This document shows positions 47,695-55,881 of a stretch of DNA of 64,000 nt, piece by piece (within the stretch, counting starts at the first letter, position 1; every line of letters begins with the position of its first letter). A model generated the notes under the pieces. It ran no database searches. It worked only from the letters and a program-made list of their open reading frames with translations, and was not told the origin of the DNA. A program made the translations under genes and the position numbers. Location: assembly GCF_033783015.1 (NCBI RefSeq), contig NZ_CP123907.1, forward strand, positions 434,001 through 498,000, written 5' to 3'. The stretch comes from Corynebacterium sp. 21KM1197. GTDB taxonomy: Bacteria > Actinomycetota > Actinomycetes > Mycobacteriales > Mycobacteriaceae.

Positions 47695-47711
47695 GGCTGC
47701 CGCATTAGGCC

Positions 47712-47741
47712 TTGACGATTGTTTGGTCTGAGGTGTAATAT
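47712..47741 (+). promoter_or_regulatory. Promoter of NYN-domain gene
   Basis: A -35 box TTGACG (47712-47717) and a -10 box TAATAT (47736-47741) with 18-base spacing, close to the sigma70 consensus. TATACT (47739-47744) is an alternative -10. A partly self-complementary leader (TAAGTC at 47750 region against GGACTTA near 47797-47803) follows before the ATG at 47835. Confidence 0.6.
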
Positions 47742-47790
47742 ACTTTCAATAAGTCTTTGCCGTTGACCCTCCGGGATAGGGAGAGTGCCG

Positions 47791-47850
47791 ATGACAAGGA
47801 CTTATATCATTAGTGTTTACGGGGTGGGGAAATTATGCGGTCTGTGGTGA
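47791..47850 (+). CDS. Possible 19-aa leader peptide overlapping NYN gene
   Basis: A short frame [19 protein letters not shown] with GGGAGAG upstream of its ATG overlaps the start of the NYN gene (ATG 47835) by 16 bases. It could couple translation to the downstream gene. Nothing else supports it, so it is listed with low confidence. Confidence 0.2.
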   Translation: MTRTYIISVYGVGKLCGLW

Positions 47851-48554
47851 CGGCAATTCTTATCGATGGTGGCTTCTATCGTAAACGGGCGCGGGTTCTA
47901 TTTGGTGAGAAATCTCCAGAGAGGCGCGCCGATGAACTTATACAGTACAGTCGCAGGCATATCGAGCGGGCAGGCTCAAGCCTCTATCGTATTTTTTATT
48001 ATGACTGCGCGCCCTCGGAGCGGGTGGTGTATCACCCGCTGACCCAGCGGCACATTGACCTGGGAAAGAGCGATCAGTATGAGTGGATGAAGCGCTTTTT
48101 AAAGGAATTGATTAGTAAACGGAAAGTGGCTCTCCGCAGGGGAGAGGAACTGGCTACCCAGGGTGGTTATGTATTGCAGGGGAGGGGGTTGAAACGATTG
48201 TGCCGTGGGGAGATAGGCGTGGCGGAGTTATCGGAGGGAGATTTTCGCCTGGACATCGTGCAGAAGGGGGTGGACATGAAAATTGGTCTGGATATTGCGG
48301 CGTTATCGGAGAGCAGGGTGGTCAATCAGATCATCATGATCTCCGGGGACAGTGATTTTGTTCCAGCGGCCAAGCATGCGCGCCGTTGCGGCATTGATTT
48401 TATTCTTGATCCAATGTGGTCGCCTATTGCGGAGAGTCTCAAAGAGCATGTTGATGGTTGTTGGGAATGCGTGGCGCAGCCGCCGGGGAATGAGGAGGAT
48501 CCCCTTTATGCTCCTCAAACCCTGATCAGCGGTGAAAAGGCAACCGCTACTTAA
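47835..48554 (+). CDS. NYN-domain (LabA/DUF88-like) nuclease-fold protein
   Basis: A 239-residue protein of the NYN/PIN-like fold. Putative metal-binding acids: ILIDGGFY at the N-terminus, [12 protein letters not shown] in the middle and [18 protein letters not shown]. Such proteins are predicted RNases and some sit in defence or conflict loci. Codon use and base composition are AT-richer than its neighbours, which suggests transfer. Its end overlaps the convergent accBC gene by 8 bases. Confidence 0.85.
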   Translation: MRSVVTAILIDGGFYRKRARVLFGEKSPERRADELIQYSRRHIERAGSSLYRIFYYDCAPSERVVYHPLTQRHIDLGKSDQYEWMKRFLKELISKRKVALRRGEELATQGGYVLQGRGLKRLCRGEIGVAELSEGDFRLDIVQKGVDMKIGLDIAALSESRVVNQIIMISGDSDFVPAAKHARRCGIDFILDPMWSPIAESLKEHVDGCWECVAQPPGNEEDPLYAPQTLISGEKATAT

Positions 48555-50301
48555 TCTCCAGCATCTGCTCACCCTTGGTCACGCCCGCCCCGGCGGACAC
48601 GGAAAGGCCCGTGACCACGCCGGATTTGTGCGCTTTCACCGGGTTCTCCATCTTCATGGCCTCCAGGATCACCACGATCTCTCCCTCGGAGACTTCCTGG
48701 CCGTCCTCGACCTCGACCTTGATGACGGTTCCCTGCATGGGGGCGGTCACGGCGTCGCCAGATACCGCCGCCGCGGCGCCCCTGCTACGGCGACGCTTCG
48801 TGCGCTTCTTAGCGCCGCCCAAGCTAAAATTTGCGGGAAGCGCGACCTCCACGCGGCGGCCGTCGATCTCTACGGTCATGCGGTTGCGGGGGGTGGGCTC
48901 GGCGGGGTCGGCGGCCTCGGAGTCGTCGAAGGGTTCCACGGGGTTATCCCAGGCCTCCTCGATCCATTTGGTGTACACCTCAAAGCCGGTTCCGGTGCCG
49001 ATGAATGCCGGGTCCTCCACGATGGCGCGGTGGAAGGGGAGCACGGTGGGCATTCCCTCCACGGCGAACTCCGCCAGGGCGCGTCGGGAGCGGGCCAGGG
49101 CCTGCTCGCGGTCCTGGCCGTGGACGATGAGCTTGGCGAGCATGGAATCAAATTGCCCGCCGATCACGCTGCCCTCGCGGATACCGGAGTCCACGCGCAC
49201 GCCGGGGCCACCGGCCTCGCGGTATCGGGTGATGGTGCCGGGGGCGGGCATGAAGTTGGCCCCGGCGTCCTCGCCGTTGATGCGGAACTCAAAGGCGTGG
49301 CCCTGGGGGGCGGGGTCCTCGGTGAGGCTCAGGGGCTCGCCCGCGGCGATGCGGAACTGTTCCTGCACGAGGTCGATTCCGGTGGTGACCTCCGTGACGG
49401 GGTGCTCCACCTGGAGCCGGGTATTGACCTCGAGGAAGGAGATCAGGCCATCCGCGCCCACCAGGTATTCCACGGTACCCGCGCCGTAGTACCCGGCCTC
49501 CTTGCAGATGGCCTTGGCGGAGGAGTGAATGGCGTAGCGCTGCTCATCGCTGAGGTAGGGGGCCGGGGCCTCCTCCACGAGCTTTTGGAAGCGGCGTTGC
49601 AGGGTGCAGTCGCGGGTGCCCACCACCACCACGTTGCCGTGCTTATCCGCGAGCACCTGGGCCTCCACGTGGCGGGCCTTATCCAGGTAGCGCTCCACGA
49701 AGCATTCGCCCCGGCCGAAGGCGGAAACGGCCTCGCGGGTGGCGGACTCATAAAGATCCGCCACCTCCTCCTTGGTGTAGGCCACCTTCATGCCGCGCCC
49801 GCCGCCGCCAAAGGCCGCCTTGATAGCGATGGGCAGGCCATGCTCCTCGGCAAAGGCCAGCACCTCCTCGGGGCTGGATACCGGATCCTTGGTGCCGGGG
49901 GCCATCGGGGCGCCGGCGCGCACGGCGATGTGGCGGGCGGTGACCTTATCGCCCAGCGCCGCGATGGCCTCGGGGGATGGGCCCACCCAGGTCAGCCCGG
50001 CGTCGATGACGGCCTGGGCGAAGTCCGCGTTTTCGGAGAGGAAGCCGTAACCGGGGTGTACGGTATCGGCCCCGGCCTTGTGGGCGGCGTCGATAAGCTT
50101 GGGGATATTGAGGTAGCTCTCCGCGGAGGTTTGCCCGCCCAGGGCGAAGGCCTCATCGGCTAGTTCCACGAAGGGGGCATCCGCGTCCGGTTCGGCGTAG
50201 ACCGCCACGGTGGAGTAGCCGGCTTCGCGGGCCCCGCGGATGATGCGCACCGCGATCTCGCCGCGGTTGGCCACGAGCACCTTGGATATTTCTCCTGCCA
50301 C
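48547..50301 (-). CDS. accBC: Acyl-CoA carboxylase biotin carboxylase/carrier subunit
   Basis: A 584-residue alpha subunit: N-terminal biotin carboxylase ([47 protein letters not shown]) and C-terminal biotin carrier with EAMKMENPV, joined by a basic linker [11 protein letters not shown]. It carboxylates biotin for acetyl-CoA and other acyl-CoA carboxylases and works with AccD-type beta subunits and AccE. All catalytic motifs look intact. A CGTCGATAAGC motif lies at 50088-50098. Confidence 0.95.
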   Translation of the reverse strand: MAGEISKVLVANRGEIAVRIIRGAREAGYSTVAVYAEPDADAPFVELADEAFALGGQTSAESYLNIPKLIDAAHKAGADTVHPGYGFLSENADFAQAVIDAGLTWVGPSPEAIAALGDKVTARHIAVRAGAPMAPGTKDPVSSPEEVLAFAEEHGLPIAIKAAFGGGGRGMKVAYTKEEVADLYESATREAVSAFGRGECFVERYLDKARHVEAQVLADKHGNVVVVGTRDCTLQRRFQKLVEEAPAPYLSDEQRYAIHSSAKAICKEAGYYGAGTVEYLVGADGLISFLEVNTRLQVEHPVTEVTTGIDLVQEQFRIAAGEPLSLTEDPAPQGHAFEFRINGEDAGANFMPAPGTITRYREAGGPGVRVDSGIREGSVIGGQFDSMLAKLIVHGQDREQALARSRRALAEFAVEGMPTVLPFHRAIVEDPAFIGTGTGFEVYTKWIEEAWDNPVEPFDDSEAADPAEPTPRNRMTVEIDGRRVEVALPANFSLGGAKKRTKRRRSRGAAAAVSGDAVTAPMQGTVIKVEVEDGQEVSEGEIVVILEAMKMENPVKAHKSGVVTGLSVSAGAGVTKGEQMLEIK

Positions 50302-50504
50302 TTGGGTCTAAGCCTCCTGATTAGCGGGTTCTGCGTATTGTCGGATACATCGGCGCCACGCCGCGCAATGTTTCAGCACCTGTTTTAGGCAGGCGAAATG
50401 ATGTGCGGCGTGAGCGCGCACAGGGGAACATGCTACACACCCGGCGGGGCGAAATGGGAAGTAAAAGAAAAATAAGGTACGAAAGACCCCGTTGTCCCAA
50501 GGGG

Positions 50505-51392
50505 CTAGGATTCGCCGCCGATGGTGATGGGCATGCGGATCATGTTGCCCCACTCGGCCCAGGAGCCGTCATAGTTGCGCACGTTCTGGAAGCCCAGCAG
50601 GTACTTGAGCACGAACCAGGTGTGCGCGGAGCGGTCGCCCAGGTGGCTGTAAATGATCGTGGGCTGGGCCGGATCGAGGGAATGGTACTGGCGCTCCAGC
50701 TCCGCGCGACCCCGGAAGTTGTTATTGGGGTAGATGGCGTTTTCCCAGGCGATGTTGATGGCCGTGGGAATGTGGCCTGCGCGCAGCGCGGATTTCTCCG
50801 CAGGGTTGTGGGTGGGGAGCTGGCGGATCTCGCCGGTGTAGTGATCGATGCCACGGACGTCGATGAGCGTGGTCTTGGTGCTGCATGCGGACCCCAGCAC
50901 TTCCTCGACGAAGGCGCGCCCGGAGGCGTCGTTACGCTCCACCACGGGGTAGTCCGAGGGCGGGTAGGAAGGCACGGTGAAAGAGGTATCGCGCTCCTCG
51001 GCCATCCAAGCGTCGCGCCCGCCGTCGAGGAGGCGGACGTCCTTATGGCCAAAGAGCTGGAATACCCACAGCGTATAGGCGGCCCAGCCGTTGGACTTAT
51101 CGCCGTAGATCACCACGGTATCGTCGCGGGAGATGCCCTTGCTGCGCATGAGGGCGGCAAAGCCCGCGCCGTCGATGAAGTCTCGGGTGATGGGATCGTT
51201 GAGATCGCGCTGCCAGTCGATGCGCACGGCGGTGGGGATATGGCCGATGTCGTAGAGGAGGGAGTCCTCGTCCGACTCCACGATCCGCAGTCCGGGAACG
51301 CCGATGCGGGCGGAGAGCCAGGAGGCGGATACCACGCGCTCGGGGTGGGCATAATCCTGGAACGCTGGGTGGGGATCTGCGGGGACGGGCAT
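50505..51392 (-). CDS. sseA: Thiosulfate sulfurtransferase-like protein, catalytic Cys replaced by Ser
   Basis: A 295-residue tandem rhodanese matching SseA/ThtR-type proteins of actinobacteria, the usual neighbour of accBC. In homologues the active-site loop is YC-(R)-(I)-GERS; here it reads [14 protein letters not shown]. The codon at that place is AGC, one base from TGC. The active Cys is therefore missing, although the rest of the fold ([27 protein letters not shown]) is well preserved. ATG at 51392 (MPVPADPHP) has GAGGAA upstream. Confidence 0.9.
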   Translation of the reverse strand: MPVPADPHPAFQDYAHPERVVSASWLSARIGVPGLRIVESDEDSLLYDIGHIPTAVRIDWQRDLNDPITRDFIDGAGFAALMRSKGISRDDTVVIYGDKSNGWAAYTLWVFQLFGHKDVRLLDGGRDAWMAEERDTSFTVPSYPPSDYPVVERNDASGRAFVEEVLGSACSTKTTLIDVRGIDHYTGEIRQLPTHNPAEKSALRAGHIPTAINIAWENAIYPNNNFRGRAELERQYHSLDPAQPTIIYSHLGDRSAHTWFVLKYLLGFQNVRNYDGSWAEWGNMIRMPITIGGES

Positions 51393-51673
51393 GGTGATTC
51401 CTCTGCTTTCTGGTGCCATGTGGGCAATAGATTTGTGGGGGTACTAGCGGAATACACAATCATAGTGTCTGTGCCGAATCATCACCACCGGGGGGAGATT
51501 GTGGCATTGGATACATTGGCCTCGCTGTGGGTGAGGCGATCACGCCACGGGCCTAGACTGGCTGGTGGGGCTGGAACAATACAGTCCCGCGTCACCTGCG
51601 GTTGGCCGGGTATCTGATCGGCTGGTGCTGCCGGTGATGGTTCCCCGTAGCGGCTCAGAAAGGGTTTTCCTCC

Positions 51674-52738
51674 GTGCATAAGGCAATTGTGGTTTTTGAG
51701 GTCGAAGGCGGCTCCGACAAATACTTCGATGGACACCGCAAGGACACCATGCCCATCGTCAAGGCAATCCAGAACGCTGGGTGGCGCTCCGAGGTGGTGT
51801 ACTTCCGCCCGGAGTGGGCGGAGGATCTGTTTGAGTATGTGTCCCAGAACTTTGATGCCTATATCTCCCGCGTGAACCCCGGCAATATCCCCGGCGGGGA
51901 AAAGGGATACTTTGACCTCCTGACCAAGCTCTCCGGTGCAGGCCTGGTGGGCATGTCCACCCCGGAGGAGATGATGGCCTACGGCGCCAAGGACGCCCTG
52001 GTCAAGCTCAACGATACGGACCTGGTGCCCTCCGATACCGCCGCCTACTACGACGTGGAATCCTTCCACCAGACCTTCCCCACCTCCCTTTCCTACGGCG
52101 AGCGCGTGCTCAAGCAAAACCGTGGCTCCACCGGTTCCGGCATCTGGCGCGTGCGCATCGCGGACGACGCCGTGGCCAACTCCGTCACCCCCGGCACCGC
52201 CCTGCCGCTGGACACCAAGCTCAAGTGCACCGAGGCCGTGGATAACCACACCGAGGAGCGCGAACTGGGCGAGTTCATGGACTTCTGCGACCAGTACATC
52301 GTGGGCGATAACGGCATGTTGGTGGACATGCGCTTTATGCCGCGCATCGTGGAGGGGGAGATCCGTATTCTGCTGGTGGGCCCGGACCCCGTGTTCGTGG
52401 TGCACAAGAAGCCCGCCGAGGGCGGCGAGAACTTCTCCGCCACGCTCTTCTCCGGCGCCAAGTACACCTACGATTCCCCGGAGGCGTGGCAGGAACTGGT
52501 GGACCTCTTTGCCGAGGTGCGCCCCGTGATCGCGGAAAAGCTCGGCGGCGATAATATCCCGCTGATCTGGACGGCGGACTTCATGCTCGATACCGCCGAG
52601 GACGGCAGCGACACCTACGTGCTGGGCGAGATCAACTGCTCCTGCGTGGGCTTTACCTCGGAGCTGGACATGGGTATCCAGGAGAAGGTGGCCCGCGAGG
52701 CTATCTCCCGGGTAGAGGCTGTAGAGTCTAAGGCCTAA
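51674..52738 (+). CDS. Cj0069-family protein (ATP-grasp-like)
   Basis: A 354-residue protein belonging to the Cj0069 family. It has ATP-grasp-like features such as VLKQNRGSTGSGIWRV in the position of a nucleotide-binding loop and VLGEINCSCVG with an acidic/Asn pair near the C-terminus that could bind Mg. Substrate unknown. GTG start at 51674 (VHKAIVVFEV). It precedes alkB by 11 bases, so the two are probably co-transcribed. Confidence 0.8.
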   Translation: MHKAIVVFEVEGGSDKYFDGHRKDTMPIVKAIQNAGWRSEVVYFRPEWAEDLFEYVSQNFDAYISRVNPGNIPGGEKGYFDLLTKLSGAGLVGMSTPEEMMAYGAKDALVKLNDTDLVPSDTAAYYDVESFHQTFPTSLSYGERVLKQNRGSTGSGIWRVRIADDAVANSVTPGTALPLDTKLKCTEAVDNHTEERELGEFMDFCDQYIVGDNGMLVDMRFMPRIVEGEIRILLVGPDPVFVVHKKPAEGGENFSATLFSGAKYTYDSPEAWQELVDLFAEVRPVIAEKLGGDNIPLIWTADFMLDTAEDGSDTYVLGEINCSCVGFTSELDMGIQEKVAREAISRVEAVESKA

Positions 52739-52749
52739 AATCCACCGCG

Positions 52750-53367
52750 ATGATTGACATACCCATTGGGGATTGCTCGGTGATCCTCGGCGGAGCCATC
52801 TGGGCCACCGACGCCCAGATGGGTGCCCTCATCGCGGGGGTGGTGCGGCAGGTACCCTTCCGACACCAGATCACCCTGGGCGGAAAGAAAATGTCCGTGG
52901 CCATGACCAGCTGCGGGGATTATGGCTGGTGCACCGGGCCGCAGGGGTACCACTACGCCTCGCGTGATCCCCACACGGGCAGGCCCTGGCCGCCCATACC
53001 GGATCTGTGGAAAGAGATGGCGGATCACTTCTCCCGCCGCGCCGGACTTGGCCCCTTTATCCCGGACTCCTGCCTCATCAATAGGTATTCCAGGCAGGCC
53101 TCCATGTCCCTGCACCAGGACCGCGATGAGGCCACCTTTGACTGGCCCATTGTTTCCCTCTCCCTGGGGCTGAGCGCGCGCTTTGCCTTTGGGGGATTCG
53201 ACCGTGCGGATAAACCACAGCGCCATGACCTACACAGCGGGGACGTGGTGGTGTGGGGTGGGTCGGATCGGCTCCGCTACCACGGAATCGAGAGCATCAA
53301 GGGCCCGGCGGATCCCACGTTCCGAGCGTTTCGCTATAACCTGACGTTCCGCCGCGCCGGGGACTAG
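52750..53367 (+). CDS. alkB: Alpha-ketoglutarate-dependent dioxygenase AlkB
   Basis: A 205-residue Fe(II)/2-oxoglutarate dioxygenase that repairs alkylated bases by oxidative demethylation. Iron ligands: H and D in SLHQDRDE near residue 118 and H in RYHGIE; 2-oxoglutarate arginines in RAFRYNLTFRR. NRY motif (CLINRYS) is also present. It starts 11 bases after the Cj0069-family gene. Confidence 0.93.
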   Translation: MIDIPIGDCSVILGGAIWATDAQMGALIAGVVRQVPFRHQITLGGKKMSVAMTSCGDYGWCTGPQGYHYASRDPHTGRPWPPIPDLWKEMADHFSRRAGLGPFIPDSCLINRYSRQASMSLHQDRDEATFDWPIVSLSLGLSARFAFGGFDRADKPQRHDLHSGDVVVWGGSDRLRYHGIESIKGPADPTFRAFRYNLTFRRAGD

Positions 53368-53379
53368 TCAAGCAAGGGA

Positions 53380-53790
53380 CTAGCCGAGCAGGGCGGCGAC
53401 GGAGGCCGGGTCGGCGTCGGAAAGCATCTGACGGCAGCGGTCGTACTCGTTATCCTCCCCGATGGCCCGGGCCGCCAGGGCCAGCGCGGCGATGGCGCGC
53501 AGCACCCCCTGGTTGGGCTCGTGGGAAAAGGGCACCGGGCCCCAACCCTTCCAACCGTGGGCGCGCAGGCGGTCGAGGCTGCGGTGATACCCGGTGCGGG
53601 CAAAGGCGTAGGCCACCAGGCGGTCGGGATCGCTCGCGGCCTGGGCAAGGGCCTCCTCCGCGCGCACGGCCCACACCAGGGGACTATCCGGGTGGTGGAG
53701 GGCGGTGGCGGTGGCGTGGGGATCGGCCCCCTGGGCGGGGTCCTCCGGGAGCTTCACCGGCGGGGGAGCGAGCATGTCATTCATGTTCAT
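53380..53790 (-). CDS. DUF3151-family protein
   Basis: A 136-residue soluble helical protein of the actinobacterial DUF3151 family: AYAFARTGYHRSLDRLRAHGWKGWGPVPF and EPNQGVLRAIAALALAA are typical. Function unknown. Start could be ATG 53790 or 53784 (MNDMLAPPP). It overlaps nothing and lies 12 bases before alkB's end on the other strand. Confidence 0.85.
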   Translation of the reverse strand: MNMNDMLAPPPVKLPEDPAQGADPHATATALHHPDSPLVWAVRAEEALAQAASDPDRLVAYAFARTGYHRSLDRLRAHGWKGWGPVPFSHEPNQGVLRAIAALALAARAIGEDNEYDRCRQMLSDADPASVAALLG

Positions 53791-53800
53791 GCGTACCACT

Positions 53801-55021
53801 CTAACGTCGGTGCCGAGTCCGGGGCGCGGGAAGCGAGGATACGCGAGAGAGGGGCTTCAACGCCCAGTACATGAGTTGCTCGATGGGGCCACGGCGGAAG
53901 AGCCGGAACCAGATCATGGCAAAGACGATGGGGCCGAGCAGGTTGGCCAGGGCGTATTGGGGTTCCGCCATGTTGTGACCGTTGGCGTTGAGGTACCCGA
54001 TGGCGAGGATGTGGCCCACGTAGGCCGTCAGCGGCATCTTGCCCAGATCGCGCAGCGGATAGACCAGATCGTTAAAGAGCACGTTGCGGCAGGCGATCAG
54101 GCACAGGCCGATGATAAAGAGCGCCAGGCCGGTGGAGGAGAGGATCTCCGCGATGGAACCGGAATGCGGCACGTACAGGAATAGCCAGGTGTACCAGTCC
54201 GTGGGCGTGACGCCGGGGGCGTTATTGAGCAGATAATCCGTGGCCTCCGCACCATCGGGATGGAAGGCGCTGTAGCGCTCGTGGAAATCGCTGAGGTGGA
54301 GGTAGAGCCAGGAACCGCCGTAGCCGAGGAGGAACAGCGGGGCACCGATGACCACCAGCCACCGGGCAGCCTGATCCGTGGCAAAGAGGAACTTGCCCGC
54401 CGCCACCCCGGCAAGGAACACGGGAATCCAGGACATCAGCGGGAAAAGCCCGGTGATAAAGAGATACTGCCAGAACTCCGACCACTGCCCGTTCTCAATG
54501 TGACCGAGCGTGGGAATAGCACCAAAGCCTGGGGGATCGGGCAGCATCCGGCGTATCTCGAAGGAGAACAGCGGCAAGAACAGCGCCGAGGCCGCCGCCG
54601 CGATGGTGATGCTGAAGAGATTCAGCCGGAACACCAGGGGGGCGACGAGAATATAGAGGAAGCCGTACGTCACCAAAATGACGATGGGCCCCACCGAATC
54701 CAGGGAAATGGCCAGGCCGATCAGCACCAGAATGATGCCGCGTCCCACCAATTGCAGCACCGAGGTGAGCGTATCGCGGGACTTGGTGAGCAGTACCACC
54801 GAGACGCCCGCGAGCACGGCGAAAAGAATGGAGGAGCGGCCGTCAAAGGCGTTGCGCAGGAGATTATCACCCCACAGGTGCCCCCAGGTGTGCATATAGA
54901 ACATGCCGATGATGGCCAGCGCGCGGGCGAGGTCAATACCGTCGAGGCGGTGTGACTTGGGGCGGCTGAGCCGGGTGCGATACGTAAAACGGGGGCGGGT
55001 AAGCGCGTGTGTGGGGGACAT
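53801..55021 (-). CDS. Acyltransferase-like membrane protein (HGSNAT/DUF418 type)
   Basis: A 406-residue membrane protein with about ten helices. The N-terminus GIDLARALAIIGMFYMHTWGH matches the heparan-alpha-glucosaminide acetyltransferase catalytic family, and the C-terminal half resembles DUF418 (LGKMPLTAYVGHI, FRRGPIEQLMYW). Such proteins acetylate or transport surface components; the substrate is unknown. Confidence 0.82.
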   Translation of the reverse strand: MSPTHALTRPRFTYRTRLSRPKSHRLDGIDLARALAIIGMFYMHTWGHLWGDNLLRNAFDGRSSILFAVLAGVSVVLLTKSRDTLTSVLQLVGRGIILVLIGLAISLDSVGPIVILVTYGFLYILVAPLVFRLNLFSITIAAAASALFLPLFSFEIRRMLPDPPGFGAIPTLGHIENGQWSEFWQYLFITGLFPLMSWIPVFLAGVAAGKFLFATDQAARWLVVIGAPLFLLGYGGSWLYLHLSDFHERYSAFHPDGAEATDYLLNNAPGVTPTDWYTWLFLYVPHSGSIAEILSSTGLALFIIGLCLIACRNVLFNDLVYPLRDLGKMPLTAYVGHILAIGYLNANGHNMAEPQYALANLLGPIVFAMIWFRLFRRGPIEQLMYWALKPLSRVSSLPAPRTRHRR

Positions 55022-55029
55022 AGGTGGTT

Positions 55030-55629
55030 TTAAGATTCCCAGAAGTTGGAGACGGTCAAGCCGAAAGAATAAAGGGCGCGGCGCACGAATGGAAGCGAGA
55101 GCCCGATGACGGAGGAAGGATCGCCCTCGATGCGGTCAATAAACCACCCGCCCAGGGCCTCCAGGGTGAAGGCCCCGGCGCATTCCCAGGGCTCCCCGGT
55201 GGCGGCGTAGGCGGCGATGTCCGCCTCCGAGGCCCGGGCGAAAGAGATGGTGGTGCGGGTGGCCTCCACCACGGATTTCCCCTGCGGGCCGATCACGCAG
55301 TGGCCGGTGAGCAGTTCCGCCGTGCGGCCCGCCTGGGCGCGCCAGCGGCGTATCGTTTCCGCCTCCGTGTGGGGCTTTCCTTGTAGCTGCCCATCGAGCA
55401 GCAGCATGGAATCGCAGCCCACCACTACCTCGCCGGGATAGTGCTCGGCCACGGCCTGGGCCTTGGCCTTAGCCAGCGCGCAGACCACCTCCGCCGGGGT
55501 GGAATCCTCGGGGAGGGAGGCGCGCACGGCCTCCTCGTCCACGTGCGCGGGGTGCAGCACGGGTTCCACGCCCGCCGAGCGCAAGATGGCGCGGCGGGAG
55601 GGGGATTGCGAGGCCAAGATCAGGCGCAT
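55030..55629 (-). CDS. maf: Nucleoside triphosphate pyrophosphatase, Maf family
   Basis: A 199-residue Maf protein that hydrolyses non-canonical or house-cleaning NTPs. Typical motifs: LILASQSPSRRAILRSAGV at the N-terminus, GCDSMLLLDGQLQGKP and IEGDPSSVIGLSLP. ATG at 55629 (MRLILASQ) is preferred over 55659 because it starts directly before the conserved first strand. It is part of the accE-accD cluster. Confidence 0.93.
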   Translation of the reverse strand: MRLILASQSPSRRAILRSAGVEPVLHPAHVDEEAVRASLPEDSTPAEVVCALAKAKAQAVAEHYPGEVVVGCDSMLLLDGQLQGKPHTEAETIRRWRAQAGRTAELLTGHCVIGPQGKSVVEATRTTISFARASEADIAAYAATGEPWECAGAFTLEALGGWFIDRIEGDPSSVIGLSLPFVRRALYSFGLTVSNFWES

Positions 55630-55662
55630 GGGCGGGGCTCCTAGCGGGGCAAGCGGCATGGA

Positions 55663-55872
55663 TTAGTGGTAAGGCACCGCGCTAAAGGCGCGGGGATTGA
55701 AGGGGCGCGGGGAGAAGTAATCGTCCGGGCGGCCCCAACGGTCGGCGTCGATAGTGCTCTTGAGGTGTTCCTTGCGGGCGAGTTCGCCCAGCGCCTGGCG
55801 CAGGGCCTCAATTTCTACCTCGTCCGGTGCCCCGGAGAGAACCCGCAGGCGGGGGGTGAAAGCGTCAGCCAT
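55663..55872 (-). CDS. accE: Acyl-CoA carboxylase epsilon subunit
   Basis: A 69-residue helical protein with the epsilon-subunit pattern LRVLSGAPDEVEIEALRQAL and a C-terminal tail. It stabilises the AccBC/AccD complex in actinobacteria. It lies 9 bases after the accD stop and before maf, as in other corynebacteria. Confidence 0.88.
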   Translation of the reverse strand: MADAFTPRLRVLSGAPDEVEIEALRQALGELARKEHLKSTIDADRWGRPDDYFSPRPFNPRAFSAVPYH

Positions 55873-55881
55873 GAATCCTCC

